This document shows, one piece after another, positions 16,537 through 26,299 of a DNA stretch of 64,000 nt (position 1 is its first letter; every line of letters begins with the position of its first letter). A program made the position numbers and the translations under genes. Origin of the DNA: Pseudomonas sp. PSE14 (GTDB taxonomy: Bacteria > Pseudomonadota > Gammaproteobacteria > Pseudomonadales > Pseudomonadaceae); NCBI RefSeq assembly GCF_029203285.1, contig NZ_CP115669.1, forward strand, positions 806,001 to 870,000, written 5' to 3'. The notes under the pieces are model-generated. The model ran no database searches, was not told the DNA's origin, and saw only the letters and a program-made list of their open reading frames with translations.

Positions 16537-18408
16537 TTACAACTCCGGCGTCCAGGTCACCGCCAGCAGCGCGGTGCGGCCTGGCTCCTGGTACGGGCGC
16601 GCTTCGCCCATGAAGTCCATCGGGCTGGTCGGGCGCAGGTAGTCGCCCAGGGCGTAATTGCGGTCCAGGGCGTTATCCAGCTTCAGGTCGAAGCGAATCT
16701 CATCGCTGGCCAGCCAGCTGGTGCGCAGGTCGAGCACGCCGTAGCCGGCGAGTTCTCGCGTGTTGGCCGCGTCGTCATAACGCTGGCTGACCGCGCGCCA
16801 GGAGCCGCCGACGCCGTAGGCGCCGAACTGGCGGTCGAGGTCCAGGCTCAGGGTGCGGCGCGCACGCGTGGGCAGGGTGTGGCCGGTGTCGCGATCGCGC
16901 GGGTCGATCAGGCTCAGGCCGAGGTTCGCCTGCCAGCCCAGGACCTCGCGGGCGACGCTGGCCTCGAAGCCATTGATGCGCGCCTTGGCGATGTTCTCCG
17001 GCTGGTTGCTGGTGCTGTCCCAGGCGATCAGGTCGTCGACGTCGGTGCGGTACAGCGAGGCTTCCAGGTGGGTGCCGGAAAAATCGCCGCGCCATTGCAG
17101 CTCGTAGGTCTTCGAGGTCTCGGGCTTGAGGTTGGGGTTGCCGGCGCCGGGGTAGTAGAGGTCGCTGAAGGTCGGCGCACGGAAGCCTTCGCCGTAGCTG
17201 GCGATCCAGCTCTGGTTGTCGCCCACCGGCAGGCTGAAGGCGGCGTTCCAGCTGTTCTGGGTGCCGTAGACCTGGTTGTCGTCGTGGCGCAGGCCCAGTT
17301 CGGTGCCGAAATGTTCGCCCTTGAAGCTGTGCTGGGCGAAGAAGGCGTGGTTCTCGCGCCGGTCCTGGGCGAACTCGGTGCTGCCTTCGACCCGGTCTTC
17401 GTACCAGTCGGCACCCAGGGCGAGCTGGTTGGCGGCGTCCAGTTGCAGGCGGTTGATCCAGCCGGCCGAGTGGCGGGTGGTTTCCAGGGTGCCGTTGTTC
17501 CAGCTGTCGGCGGCGCCCACGGCCTTGTTGCGGTCGAAGCTGCGGCCCAGTTCCAGGCGGCTGTTCCAGATGTCGGTGAGCTGGCCTTCGAGGTAGCCGC
17601 TGTAGCTGCTGACGCGGAATTCGTCGCGCGGCAGGCCCGGCTCGAAGTTGTAGGCGTCGTCGTATTCGTTCTTGCCGCGCTGGTCGTTGAGGTTCAGGCC
17701 GGCCTTCCAGTCCTCGTTGAAGCGGTGGTCGAGGTTCAGGTGCACGGCCTTGTTGCGCTGGGCGTCGTCGTCGCTGTCGGCGCCGACGTTGTCGCTGGTG
17801 CGGTCCCAGCCATCGCTCTCGTCGAGGCTGCCGCCCAGGTTGAAGGTGGTGCGCTCGTCGCCGCCGGAGAGATTCACGCTGCGTTCGAAGGTGCCGTGGC
17901 TGCCGGCCGCCAGGCGCAGTTCCGGGTGCAGCCCGGCCTCGCCACGGCGGGTGAAGATCTGGATCACGCCGCCGATGGCGTCGGCGCCGTACAGCGACGA
18001 GCGTGGACCGCGGGTCACTTCCACGCGCTCGATGTTGTCGATGCTCAGGTAGTCCAGGCGGGCGATGCCGGTGCTGGCCGAGGCGACGCGCTGGCCGTCG
18101 ACCAGGACCAGCGTCTGCGCGGTGCTGGTGCCGCGAACGGAGTAGGAGACCACCCCGCCGGAGCTGCCCATCTGCACGCCGGGTACGCGCTTGAGCAGTT
18201 CGGGCACGCTGCGTACCTGCAGACGTTCGATGTCCTTGCGGGTGAATACGCTGTTGGCGGCGGTGGCCTGGGCGCGCGGCTGGACGTGGCGGCCGGAGGT
18301 GATCACCAGGGCGGGCATGGCGTAGACGTCGCCGGTCGGAACGGCGGCATCGGCGAAGGCCAGGCCGGGCAGCAGGCCGGTGGCCAGGGCGAGTCGGGTC
18401 AGTTTCAT
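16537..18408 (-). CDS. btuB: TonB-dependent vitamin B12 receptor
   Basis: A 623-residue outer-membrane receptor importing cobalamin. It has a signal peptide (cleavage likely after GLAFA), a TonB-box-like ALVITSGR segment, a plug domain (residues ~50-150, including NSVFTRKDIERLQVRSVPELLKRVPGVQ and IERVEVTRGPRSSLYGADAIGGVIQIFTR), then a 22-strand barrel. Length is close to E. coli BtuB (614). The assignment is strengthened by a cobalamin riboswitch in its leader. TGAGGA precedes the ATG. No cobalamin biosynthesis genes are adjacent in this window. Its C-terminus ends in Leu rather than the aromatic residue usual for barrel proteins. Confidence 0.9.
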   Translation of the reverse strand: MKLTRLALATGLLPGLAFADAAVPTGDVYAMPALVITSGRHVQPRAQATAANSVFTRKDIERLQVRSVPELLKRVPGVQMGSSGGVVSYSVRGTSTAQTLVLVDGQRVASASTGIARLDYLSIDNIERVEVTRGPRSSLYGADAIGGVIQIFTRRGEAGLHPELRLAAGSHGTFERSVNLSGGDERTTFNLGGSLDESDGWDRTSDNVGADSDDDAQRNKAVHLNLDHRFNEDWKAGLNLNDQRGKNEYDDAYNFEPGLPRDEFRVSSYSGYLEGQLTDIWNSRLELGRSFDRNKAVGAADSWNNGTLETTRHSAGWINRLQLDAANQLALGADWYEDRVEGSTEFAQDRRENHAFFAQHSFKGEHFGTELGLRHDDNQVYGTQNSWNAAFSLPVGDNQSWIASYGEGFRAPTFSDLYYPGAGNPNLKPETSKTYELQWRGDFSGTHLEASLYRTDVDDLIAWDSTSNQPENIAKARINGFEASVAREVLGWQANLGLSLIDPRDRDTGHTLPTRARRTLSLDLDRQFGAYGVGGSWRAVSQRYDDAANTRELAGYGVLDLRTSWLASDEIRFDLKLDNALDRNYALGDYLRPTSPMDFMGEARPYQEPGRTALLAVTWTPEL

Positions 18409-18515
18409 GGATCGTCCTCAAAAGCGGTCGGATGACTTTCGAGGAGGGCGTGGCAAGGGCGGCGGGCCGCGCTTGACGGTGCGGCCCTCCGCAACACCTG
18501 TCGGGGCGTACGAGG

Positions 18516-18680
18516 GCGGTCTCCGGGCTGCCGACACTCACGTCTGCGGCCTTCCCATGCGGATGCACAGTGGCGGTTCGCAGCGCGGCAGGCCGGGGCC
18601 TGCGGTCGGTTACCGTTGCGGGGGCAGCGCAGGTCTTTCACCTGCTTCCCGTTACCTCGAACGAAAACGGGCGCACCTTA
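18516..18680 (-). promoter_or_regulatory. Cobalamin (AdoCbl) riboswitch
   Basis: Read on the minus strand, this leader shows the classical elements in order. GGTGC lies at the 5' side, GGGAAGCAGGTGAAA next, then CTGCCCCCGCAACGGTAA, then GCCACTGTGCATCCGCATGG and GGAAGGCCGCAGACG, and finally the B12 box AGCCCGGAGACC at about 18519-18530. It precedes btuB by about 107 bases. That gap probably holds the expression platform and ribosome-binding site. High cobalamin should repress btuB, as known for this class. Confidence 0.95.
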
Positions 18681-18692
18681 GTCGGTGCGCCC
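18658..18692 (-). terminator. Terminator-like hairpin after dxs
   Basis: About 32 bases past the dxs stop codon, the minus strand has a perfect 8-bp stem GGGCGCAC / GTGCGCCC with an 8-base loop, followed by GTTTTCGTT. It has the form of a rho-independent terminator. The 3' arm (GGTGCGCCC) is shared with the 5' end of the cobalamin aptamer. Confidence 0.7.
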
Positions 18693-18724
18693 GTCACTGG
18701 CAATACTCCGGGAGAGGCATGCGC

Positions 18725-20629
18725 TCAGCGGTTGCCGAGCGCCTCCAGGCGAGCGCTCACCGAGCGTTCGATGCCGGCAGCGTCAAGACCGCACTCGGCG
18801 AGCATCTGCGCGGGCTTGGCGTGCTCGACGTAGTAGTCCGGCAGGCCCAGGTGCAGGATCGGCTGCAGGATGTTCTCGCGGGCGAGGAATTCGCTGACGG
18901 CGGCACCGGCGCCACCCATCACGGCGTTTTCCTCGAGGGTCACCAGCAGGTCGTGGCTGGCGGCCAGCTGGCGTACCAGTTCCTCGTCCAGCGGCTTGAC
19001 GAAGCGCATGTCGGCGACGGTGGCGTCGAATTGCTCGGCGACTTTCAGCGCCTCGGCCAGTTGCACGCCGAACACCAGGAAGGCGACCTTGCCGGCCTTG
19101 CCTTCGCGGCGCACCACGCCCTTGCCGATCTCGACCGGTTCCAGCGCCGCCTCGATGGGGGCGTTGGGGCCGGTGCCGCGCGGGTAGCGCACCGCCGCCG
19201 GGCCTTCGAAGTGATGGCCGGTGGTGAGCAGCTTGCGCAGTTCGTTCTCGTCGCTGGGGGTCATCACCAGCATGCCGGGGATGCAGCGCAGGTAGGACAG
19301 GTCGAAGCTGCCGGCGTGGGTCGGGCCGTCTTCGCCCACCAGACCGGCGCGGTCGATGGCGAACAGCACGTCGAGGTTCTGCACCGCGACGTCATGGATC
19401 AGCTGGTCGTAGCCGCGCTGCAGGAAGGTGGAGTAGATCGCCACCACGGGCTTGGCGCCGTCGCAGGCCATGCCGGCCGCCAGGGTCACGGCGTGCTGCT
19501 CGGCGATGGCGACGTCGAAGTAGCGGTCCGGGAATTTATCCGCGAAGGCCACCAGGTCCGAGCCTTCCTTCATTGCCGGGGTGATGCCGACCAGGCGCGG
19601 GTCCTGGGCGGCCATGTCGCACAGCCACTGGCCGAACACGCTGGAGTACTTGGGACCGGATGGCTTCTTCGGCTCCGCCGGGGCCTTGATCGGCTCCAGC
19701 TTGGTAATGGCGTGGTAGCCGATGGGGTCGATCTCGGCCGGGCCGAAGCCTTTGCCCTTCTTGGTCACCACGTGGAGGAACTGCGGGCCGTCCAGGTCGC
19801 GCATGTTGCGCAGGGTGGCGATCAGGGTCGGCAGGTCGTGGCCGTCGATGGGGCCGACGTAGTTCCAGCCCAGCTCCTCGAACAGGGTGCCGGGGACCAG
19901 CATGCCCTTGGCATGTTCCTCGACCTTGCGCGCGATCTCCCAGGCGCCCGGCAGGCGCGAGAGGATCTTCTTGCTGCCCTCGCGCATGCTCGAATAGGTG
20001 CGGCTGGAGATGATCTTGGCCAGGTAGTTGGACAGGCCGCCGACATTCTTGGAGATCGACATGTCGTTGTCGTTGAGGATCACCAGCATGTTGGCCTTCA
20101 CGTCCGACGCGTGGTTGAGCGCCTCGAAGGCCATGCCGGCGGTCAGTGCGCCGTCGCCGATCACCGCCACCGACTTGCGGCCCGAGCCCTGCATACGCGC
20201 GGCGATGGCCATGCCCAGCGCGGCGCTGATGGAGGTGCTGGAGTGGCCGACGCCGAAGGTGTCGTACTCGCTCTCCGAGCGGCGCGGGAAGGCGGCCAGG
20301 CCGTCCTTCTGGCGCAGGGTGCCCATGCGCTCGCGGCGGCCGGTGAGGATCTTGTGCGGGTAGGCCTGGTGGCCGACGTCCCACACCAGGCGGTCGTCGG
20401 GGGTGTCGAAGACGTAGTGCAGGGCGACCGTCAGCTCGATCACGCCGAGCCCGGCGCCGAAATGGCCGCCGGTCTGGCCGACGCTGTACAGCAGGTACTG
20501 GCGCAGTTCGTCAGCGAGGGTCAGCAGCTCCGCTTCGCCCAGCCGGCGCAGTTCGACCGGCGTGCTGGCGCGGTCGAGCAGGGGCGTGGCGGGGCGCTCG
20601 CGGGGAATCTCGTGGAACGTCGTGGGCAT
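18725..20629 (-). CDS. dxs: 1-deoxy-D-xylulose-5-phosphate synthase
   Basis: A 634-residue thiamine-diphosphate enzyme condensing pyruvate and glyceraldehyde-3-phosphate, the first step of the MEP isoprenoid pathway. Visible features are the N-terminal ThDP domain with [18 protein letters not shown] and the [22 protein letters not shown] Mg/ThDP motif, the second domain with [19 protein letters not shown], and the transketolase C-terminal domain. The start at 20629 gives [13 protein letters not shown], the usual family N-terminus. In most pseudomonads dxs directly follows ispA. Here it is separated from ispA by the hydroxyproline island, so it must use a promoter in the 254 bp upstream, where a perfect 8-bp hairpin (TGCTTGGG / CCCAAGCA, 20676-20696) also lies. 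Confidence 0.96.
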   Translation of the reverse strand: MPTTFHEIPRERPATPLLDRASTPVELRRLGEAELLTLADELRQYLLYSVGQTGGHFGAGLGVIELTVALHYVFDTPDDRLVWDVGHQAYPHKILTGRRERMGTLRQKDGLAAFPRRSESEYDTFGVGHSSTSISAALGMAIAARMQGSGRKSVAVIGDGALTAGMAFEALNHASDVKANMLVILNDNDMSISKNVGGLSNYLAKIISSRTYSSMREGSKKILSRLPGAWEIARKVEEHAKGMLVPGTLFEELGWNYVGPIDGHDLPTLIATLRNMRDLDGPQFLHVVTKKGKGFGPAEIDPIGYHAITKLEPIKAPAEPKKPSGPKYSSVFGQWLCDMAAQDPRLVGITPAMKEGSDLVAFADKFPDRYFDVAIAEQHAVTLAAGMACDGAKPVVAIYSTFLQRGYDQLIHDVAVQNLDVLFAIDRAGLVGEDGPTHAGSFDLSYLRCIPGMLVMTPSDENELRKLLTTGHHFEGPAAVRYPRGTGPNAPIEAALEPVEIGKGVVRREGKAGKVAFLVFGVQLAEALKVAEQFDATVADMRFVKPLDEELVRQLAASHDLLVTLEENAVMGGAGAAVSEFLARENILQPILHLGLPDYYVEHAKPAQMLAECGLDAAGIERSVSARLEALGNR

Positions 20630-20883
20630 CAGGCTGATCGTTATGAGAAGGCAAAAGATGCGGGAGTTTACCTGATGCTTGGGATTGGCCCAAGCAACGT
20701 GGGGCCAATCCATCGGCTGACCGGATGGTCGGATCGCAGTCGCGGGCTGTGCCGAAATCGTCGTCGGGCTAGCCGATTGTGCGCAAGCGGTGGGAAGCCG
20801 GAGCGGCCACTGTAGGCCGGAACGGTCCGGCGGCGGATTGCCGCAACGGACGTAGACGATGGGTAAGGATTGAGGAGGACGGC

Positions 20884-21888
20884 GTGACCCGATTGAGCCT
20901 GGAAGCATTGCGCGAGCTGTCGGTGGCGATCCTGCGCCACCACGGTTTCAGCGAACCCCACGTGCAGGCAGTGACCGACACCGTGCTGGCCGGTGAGCGC
21001 GATGGCTGTACGTCCCATGGCGTCTGGCGGTTGCTGGGTTGCATCCATACGGCGCGCGCCGGCAAGGTGTCGCTCGATGCCGTGCCGGAGCTTTCGGAGC
21101 CCGCGCCGGCGCTGGTGCGCGTCGATGCCAAGGGCGGCTTCTCGCAGTGCGCTTTCGATCTTGGCTTGCCGAAGCTGGTGGAGAAGACGCGCAGCCAGGG
21201 CATCGCCGCATTGGCGATCAATCATTGCGTGCACTTCTCGGCGCTCTGGGTGGAGATCGAGCGGATCACCGCCCACGGCCTGGTGGCGCTGGCGGTCACG
21301 CCGGCCCAGGCCTACGTGGCGCCGGCGGGCGGAACGCGGCCGTTGTTCGGCACCAATCCCATCGCGTTCGGCTGGCCGCGGGCCGGGCAGAACCCCTACG
21401 TCTTCGATTTCGCCACCACGGTCGTGGCGCGTGGGGAAATCCAGCTGCACGAGCGCGAGGGCAAGGCGATTCCGCTGGGCTGGGGCATCGATGCCGACGG
21501 CAACCCCAGCACCGACCCTGGCGCCGTGCTCGAGGGCGCCATGCTGACCTTCGGTGGGCACAAGGGCTCGGCACTGGCGACCATGGTCGAGCTGATCGCC
21601 GGGCCCTTGATTGGCGACCTGACCAGTGCCGAGTCCTCGGTCTTCGATGCCGGGACGAAGTCGTCGCCTTATCACGGCGAACTGCTGATCGCCATCGACC
21701 CCACGCGCTTCCTTGGCGCCGATGCCGCGCAGCACCTGGCGCGGGCGGAGACGCTGTTCGAATCCATCGTCGACATGGGCGCGCGCCTACCCTCGCAACG
21801 CCGCTTCGCCGCGCGTGAGCGCAGCCTGGCCGGGGGCGTGGAGATCAGCGATTCGCTGGTTGCCGATTTGCAGGGGCTGTTGGCGTAG
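20884..21888 (+). CDS. lhpD: Ldh/Mdh-type oxidoreductase, likely pyrroline-2-carboxylate reductase
   Basis: A 334-residue NAD(P)H-dependent enzyme of the malate/L-lactate dehydrogenase type 2 family. Family blocks include [45 protein letters not shown] and [22 protein letters not shown]. Relatives in hydroxyproline clusters (LhpD, DpkA) reduce delta-1-pyrroline-2-carboxylate to L-proline. That fits a place downstream of the 3-hydroxyproline dehydratase in this island. It is the only plus-strand gene of the island and lacks the GTATAC operator found before the other units. The GTG start has a strong GAGGAGG site. The stop codon overlaps a repeat element. Confidence 0.8.
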   Translation: MTRLSLEALRELSVAILRHHGFSEPHVQAVTDTVLAGERDGCTSHGVWRLLGCIHTARAGKVSLDAVPELSEPAPALVRVDAKGGFSQCAFDLGLPKLVEKTRSQGIAALAINHCVHFSALWVEIERITAHGLVALAVTPAQAYVAPAGGTRPLFGTNPIAFGWPRAGQNPYVFDFATTVVARGEIQLHEREGKAIPLGWGIDADGNPSTDPGAVLEGAMLTFGGHKGSALATMVELIAGPLIGDLTSAESSVFDAGTKSSPYHGELLIAIDPTRFLGADAAQHLARAETLFESIVDMGARLPSQRRFAARERSLAGGVEISDSLVADLQGLLA

Positions 21889-22061
21889 GGCGTATAACGC
21901 TCCGCGTTATACGCCGTTTGGCCTTGATCGCAGGGCGCTCCGAGTTTGGCCTTGGCGCGGGCGATGAGCGGAGGTGATGCGGCGTACAACCGCGAACGGT
22001 TGTACGCCCTACGTACTGGGCTCGCAGCGGTGGTTGGTTCGCGAGCAAGCTCGCTCCTACA
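21885..22061. repeat. Composite hairpin repeat pair plus a REP unit
   Basis: The unit GTAGGGCGTATAACGC...GCGTTATACGCC (21885-21915) and the inverted unit GGCGTACAACCG...GGTTGTACGCCCTACG (21981-22013) face each other across about 65 bp. A single REP unit ending CTCGCTCCTACA lies at 22037-22061. The order of the two hairpin types, and the flanking phrase CCTTGATC, match the reverse complement of the element at 932-1092. The lhpD stop codon TAG is part of the first repeat. Confidence 0.8.
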
Positions 22062-22074
22062 AAGAGCCCCGCAT

Positions 22075-22101
22075 AAAAAAGCCCCGGCGCCAGGCCGGGG
22101 C
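22075..22101 (-). terminator. Rho-independent terminator of the lhpC operon
   Basis: On the minus strand, a GC-rich stem (GCCCCGGC / GCCGGGGC) is followed by six T residues. It lies about 50 bases past the stop of the semialdehyde dehydrogenase gene, the last gene of the leftward unit. Confidence 0.85.
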
Positions 22102-22151
22102 TGATCGTCGGTGCGGGACTGGCCGACATTCACTCCCTCACCGACGAACCC

Positions 22152-23738
22152 TCAACGGGACAACGGCTCCCGTGTCGTCTCGCCATCCACCAGCCGGGCG
22201 ATGCCCAGCGGGTTGGCGTCCTTCAGCGCATCGGGCAGCAGCGCGTCGGGGTAGTTCTGGTAGCACACCGGACGCAGGAAGCGGTCGATGGCCAGGCTGC
22301 CCACCGAGGTGCCGCGCGCGTCGGAGGTGGCCGGGTAGGGGCCGCCATGGACCATCGCGTCGCAGACTTCCACACCGGTCGGGTAGCCGTTGAGCAGCAG
22401 GCGGCCGGCCTTGCGTTCCAGCAGCGGCACCAGCGCGGCGAAGTGCGCGAGGTCGGCGGGCTCGGCGATCAGGGTTGCGCTGAGTTGGCCGTGCAGGCCA
22501 TCCAGGGCGCGGCGCAGTTCGGCCTCGTCGGCGACTTCCACCAGCACGGTGGTCGGACCGAAGACTTCCTCCTGCAGCAATTCGTCGCCCTCCAGCAGCA
22601 GGCGGGCGTCGGCCTGGAACAGTTGCGGCCGCGCCTGCCGGCCTTCCTGCACCTGTCCGGCGAGGTGGCGCACGCCGGGGTGGGCGTGCAGGCGCGCCAG
22701 GCCCTGCTCGTAGCTCTTCAGGGTGCCGGCGTTGAGCATGGTTTGCGCCGGGCGCTGGCCGAGTTCGGCGATCAGCTGGGCGGTGAACAGGCTGAAGGCC
22801 GGCGAGGCGATGCCGATGACCAGGCCGGGGTTGGTGCAGAACTGGCCGCAGCCGAGTACCACCGAGTCTGCCAGTTCACGGGCGACTTGCTCGCCACGCG
22901 ATTGCAGGGCGGCTGGCAGGACCAGCACCGGGTTGATGCTGCTCATCTCGGCGAACACCGGGATTGGCTGCGGGCGGGCGGCGGCCAGATCACAGAGCGC
23001 ACGGCCACCTTTCAGCGAACCGGTGAAGCCCACGGCCTGGATCGCCGGGTGCTTCACCAGCGCCTCGCCGACGCCACCGCCGTAGATCATGTTGAACACG
23101 CCGGCCGGCATGCCGGTGGCTTCGGCCGCGCGAACGATCGCTTCGGCGACCCGCTCGGCGGTCGCCATATGGCCGCTGTGGGCCTTCACCACGACGGGGC
23201 AGCCGGCGGCCAGCGCGGCTGCGGTGTCACCGCCGGCCGTGGAGAAGGCCAGGGGGAAGTTGCTGGCGCCGAATACCGCCACCGGACCGACGCCGGTGCG
23301 GTACTGGCGCAGGTCTGGGCGCGGCAGCGGCTGGCGCTCGGGCAGCGCGCGGTCAATGCGGGCGCCGTGGAAGTCGCCGCGGCGCAGCACCCTGGCGAAC
23401 AGGCGCATCTGGTTGGCGGTGCGGCTGCGCTCGCCCTGGATGCGTGCGGCGGGCAGGGCGGTTTCGCGGCAGACGATGGCGATGAAGTCGTCGTCCAGTG
23501 CCTCCAGTTCGCGGGCGATGGCGTCGAGGAATTCGGCGCGGCGCTCGGCGGGCAGGTTGCTGTAGAGCGGGAAGGCGGCTTCGGCGGCGAGAGCGGCGGC
23601 GTCCACCTCCTCGGGTGTGGCTTGCACGAAGGCGCGGGGCAGTGCATCGCCGGTCGTGGCATCGAGGCTTTGCAGGCGGATGCTGCCGGCGCCGCCGCGG
23701 CGGCCGGCGATGAAGTTGCGGGCGAGTTCGGATGTCAT
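22152..23738 (-). CDS. 2-oxoglutarate semialdehyde dehydrogenase (NADP-type ALDH)
   Basis: A 528-residue ALDH-superfamily enzyme that oxidises 2,5-dioxopentanoate to 2-oxoglutarate, the last step of hydroxyproline breakdown. Visible motifs are VFGASNFPLAFSTAGGDTAAALAAG, FTGSLKGGRALCDLA, the general-base region FAEMSSINPVLVLP and the nucleophile Cys in VLGCGQFCTNPGLVIG. These are typical of the longer KGSADH (type III-like) branch rather than succinate-semialdehyde dehydrogenases. It is the third gene of a leftward unit (lhpC, MFS, this gene), 13 bp after the MFS gene, and ends at a terminator. It corresponds to the gene called lhpG in other species. ATG at 23738 is preferred to an earlier proline-rich in-frame extension. 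Confidence 0.88.
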   Translation of the reverse strand: MTSELARNFIAGRRGGAGSIRLQSLDATTGDALPRAFVQATPEEVDAAALAAEAAFPLYSNLPAERRAEFLDAIARELEALDDDFIAIVCRETALPAARIQGERSRTANQMRLFARVLRRGDFHGARIDRALPERQPLPRPDLRQYRTGVGPVAVFGASNFPLAFSTAGGDTAAALAAGCPVVVKAHSGHMATAERVAEAIVRAAEATGMPAGVFNMIYGGGVGEALVKHPAIQAVGFTGSLKGGRALCDLAAARPQPIPVFAEMSSINPVLVLPAALQSRGEQVARELADSVVLGCGQFCTNPGLVIGIASPAFSLFTAQLIAELGQRPAQTMLNAGTLKSYEQGLARLHAHPGVRHLAGQVQEGRQARPQLFQADARLLLEGDELLQEEVFGPTTVLVEVADEAELRRALDGLHGQLSATLIAEPADLAHFAALVPLLERKAGRLLLNGYPTGVEVCDAMVHGGPYPATSDARGTSVGSLAIDRFLRPVCYQNYPDALLPDALKDANPLGIARLVDGETTREPLSR

Positions 23739-23751
23739 CGGGGGCTCCGGA

Positions 23752-25125
23752 TCAGGATTGGGCGTGGCGGGCGGCGGCTTCGGCGTCCACTTCGCGCAGT
23801 GACTTGCCACGGGTTTCCCGGGTCAGGCCGACGGCGACCAGGGAGATGAGCGAGGCGCCGACCAGGTACCAGGCGATCGGGGTGGAACTGTTGTATTCCT
23901 TGAGCAGGCTGACGGCGATCAGCGGCGCCAGGGAGCCGGCGAATATCGGCGCCACCTGGTAGCACAGCGACAGCGCGGTGTAGCGCACGTGGGTGGGGAA
24001 CAGCTCGGCCATCAGCGCCGAATAGGGCGCGTAGGTCATCGACTCGATGGCCAGGCCCAGGGCGATGGCGGCCATGATCAGCCAGTCGTTGCCGGTGTCC
24101 ATCATCGGGAAGCCGACGAAGCCCCACAGTGCCGTAAGCACCGCGCCGGTCAGGTACACCGGTTTGCGCCCGACGATGTCGGACAGGTAGCCCATCAGCG
24201 GGATCATGAAGAAGTGCAGCAGATGCGCGCCGAACATCAGCAGGAGGATCTGCGAGGTGTCCTTGTGCACCACGAGCTTGAGGTAGGTGATGGAGAAGGT
24301 GACCACTGTGTAGTAGAGGATGTTCTCGGCGAAGCGCGCACCGATGCCGACCAGCACCGCGCGCCAGTGGCGGGTGACGACTTCCACCACGCCCAACTGG
24401 GCCTGCTGGACGTGCTGCTGGTGTGCCTGGGCTTCCTTGAAGATCGGCGCGTCGTCGACGCGGCTGCGAATCCAGTAGCCGATCAGCACTACCACGGCGG
24501 AGAACCAGAAGGCCACGCGCCAGCCCCAGTCGAGGAACTGCTGTTCCGACAGGCCACTGGAAAGCAGCAACAGGGCGACGGTCGCCACCAGGTTGCCGGC
24601 CGGCACCCCGGCCTGCGGCCAGCTGGCCCAGAAGCCCCGGCGATCGTCCGGGCTGTGTTCGGAGACGAGCAGGATCGCGCCGCCCCATTCGCCGCCGAAG
24701 GCGAAGCCCTGGATCAGCCGCAGCAGCACCAACAGGACTGGCGCGGCGTAGCCGATGGTCTCGAAGGTGGGCAGGCACCCCATGAGGAAGGTGGTGATGC
24801 CGACCACGATCAGGCTGATCTGCAGCAGGTGCTTGCGGCCCAGCTTGTCGCCGTAGTGGCCGAACACCAGGCCGCCCAGTGGGCGGGCGAGAAAGCCCAC
24901 GGCGTAGAGGGCGAAGGCGGCGATGATGCCGTCGATGGGGCTGTCGGTCTGGCGGAAGAACAGCTGGCCGAAGACCAGCGCCGAGGCGGTGCCGTAGAGG
25001 AAGAATTCGTACCACTCGGCCACGGTGCCAGCCATGGCGGCGGCGACCACGCGTTTCAGGCCGGCGGGTGCGTGGGTGGTTTCGCGGGGCAGATCACGGG
25101 ATGCGGCGGTCGTCGTGGAGGTCAT
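23752..25125 (-). CDS. MFS metabolite:H+ symporter (MHS family)
   Basis: A 457-residue inner-membrane transporter with 12 predicted helices. It has the MHS-family opening [30 protein letters not shown], the loop-2/3 signature [22 protein letters not shown] and the helix-4/5 stretch [24 protein letters not shown]. Relatives carry proline/betaine (ProP), citrate, shikimate or oxoglutarate. Its position between lhpC and the semialdehyde dehydrogenase suggests it takes up hydroxyproline or an intermediate, alongside the ABC importer of the same island. The substrate is inferred from context only. Confidence 0.87.
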   Translation of the reverse strand: MTSTTTAASRDLPRETTHAPAGLKRVVAAAMAGTVAEWYEFFLYGTASALVFGQLFFRQTDSPIDGIIAAFALYAVGFLARPLGGLVFGHYGDKLGRKHLLQISLIVVGITTFLMGCLPTFETIGYAAPVLLVLLRLIQGFAFGGEWGGAILLVSEHSPDDRRGFWASWPQAGVPAGNLVATVALLLLSSGLSEQQFLDWGWRVAFWFSAVVVLIGYWIRSRVDDAPIFKEAQAHQQHVQQAQLGVVEVVTRHWRAVLVGIGARFAENILYYTVVTFSITYLKLVVHKDTSQILLLMFGAHLLHFFMIPLMGYLSDIVGRKPVYLTGAVLTALWGFVGFPMMDTGNDWLIMAAIALGLAIESMTYAPYSALMAELFPTHVRYTALSLCYQVAPIFAGSLAPLIAVSLLKEYNSSTPIAWYLVGASLISLVAVGLTRETRGKSLREVDAEAAARHAQS

Positions 25126-25265
25126 GGCGGTGGGGCTCCGTTGGTCCACGGTGGAAGGGGCGGTTGGGGTGTCCCTCACCCTCGCCTCTCCCGGGGAGAG
25201 GCGAGGCGGTGCCGGCGGAGATTACGCGGTCTGCCGGCACCGGCTGTGAGGGGGCGCAGTCGGGC

Positions 25266-26183
25266 TCAGAGCCCTACGTCAGGCAGCTTCGGCCGGGTGG
25301 TCAGGGCCTTGGCCATGATCCGCTCGACGTGCTCGCGGTCGGCCCCTTGCAGCGCCAGGCGTGGCGGGCGGGTGAGGGCGGTGCCGCGGCCGGCGATCTC
25401 TTCGCAGAGCTTGATGCACTGCACCAGGTCCGGACGGGCATCGAGGTGGAGGATCGGCATCAGCCATTCGTAGATCGGCATGGCCTCTTCGAAGCGACCG
25501 GCCTTGCACAGGCGGAAGATGGTCTCGCCTTCCTGCGGGAAGACGTTGGACATGCCGGAGATCCAGCCTTCGGCGCCCACCGCGATGCTTTCCAGCACCA
25601 CGTCGTCGAGGCCGGCGAAGAGGATGAAGCGATCGCCCACTTCATTGCGCACGTCGATGAAGCGGCGGGTGTCGCCGGAGCTGTCCTTGAAGCAGACGAT
25701 GTTCTCGCAGTCGGCCAGGGAGATGAGGATGTCCGGGGTGACGTCGTTCTTGTAGATCGGCGGGTTGTTGTAGACCATCACCGGCAGGTCGGTGCTGGTG
25801 GCCACGCTGCGGAAGTGCGCGGCGGTCTCGTGCGGCTTGGAGGAGTAGACCAGCGCAGGCATGACCATGAGGCCGTCGACGCCGACCTTCTGCACCGCCT
25901 TGGCCACCTGGGAGGCGCCGTGGCTGGTGAACTCGGCGATGCCGCAGATCACCGGCACGCGACCGCCGGAGGCGTCCTTGGCAACTTCGGTCACGGCCAT
26001 CTTTTCCTCGATGGTCAGCGAGGTGTTCTCGCCCACGCTGCCGCACACCACCAGCCCGGACACGCCGTCGCGCACCAGGTTGGAGATCACCTTGTGGGTG
26101 GCGTCCAGGTTGACCGAGAAATCGTCGTTGAACTGAGTGGTGACCGCAGGGAAAACACCGCTCCAATTAACCTTCTTGCTCAT
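25266..26183 (-). CDS. lhpC: Pyrroline-4-hydroxy-2-carboxylate deaminase (DapA family)
   Basis: A 305-residue class I aldolase-fold enzyme of the dihydrodipicolinate synthase family. It converts delta-1-pyrroline-4-hydroxy-2-carboxylate to 2-oxoglutarate semialdehyde plus ammonia. The Schiff-base Lys166 lies in VCFKDSSGD and the proton-relay Tyr138 in PVMVYNNPP. The N-terminal block CGSVGENTSLTIEEK is usual for the family. Assignment to the hydroxyproline deaminase rather than DapA comes from the surrounding pathway genes. The ATG has AGGCAAC upstream, and a 14-bp palindrome stands 20 bp before the start, the probable GntR operator. Confidence 0.88.
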   Translation of the reverse strand: MSKKVNWSGVFPAVTTQFNDDFSVNLDATHKVISNLVRDGVSGLVVCGSVGENTSLTIEEKMAVTEVAKDASGGRVPVICGIAEFTSHGASQVAKAVQKVGVDGLMVMPALVYSSKPHETAAHFRSVATSTDLPVMVYNNPPIYKNDVTPDILISLADCENIVCFKDSSGDTRRFIDVRNEVGDRFILFAGLDDVVLESIAVGAEGWISGMSNVFPQEGETIFRLCKAGRFEEAMPIYEWLMPILHLDARPDLVQCIKLCEEIAGRGTALTRPPRLALQGADREHVERIMAKALTTRPKLPDVGL

Positions 26184-26202
26184 GTTGCCTCCAATTGGCG
26201 TA

Positions 26203-26216
26203 TTTCGTATACGAAA
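26203..26216. promoter_or_regulatory. Predicted GntR operator upstream of lhpC
   Basis: A perfect palindrome, TTTCGTATACGAAA, lies 20 bp upstream of the lhpC start codon. Nearly identical sites occur at 32184 and 37682, each in front of a different operon of the same pathway. FCD-type GntR regulators commonly bind GTATAC-like cores. Confidence 0.75.
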
Positions 26217-26299
26217 TGAGTTGGAGATATCCGCTGCATTTCGTCATTCGACCCGTTGCGCGGGTCCGTTGGGTGCCGCTACGCGGCGAAAGGGGTGGG

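Noticed and set aside
16471..18435. Plus-strand open frame of 654 codons opposite btuB
   Set aside because: Antisense shadow; repetitive Val/Gly/Ala composition and no motifs, while the other strand encodes a complete TonB receptor with a riboswitch.
18380..20815. Plus-strand open frame of 811 codons opposite dxs
   Set aside because: An antisense frame through dxs caused by the high GC content; no recognisable protein features.
20630..20883. A GTATAC operator for lhpD
   Set aside because: I looked for TCGTATACGA-like sequence in this spacer and found none; only a TGCTTGGG hairpin is present.
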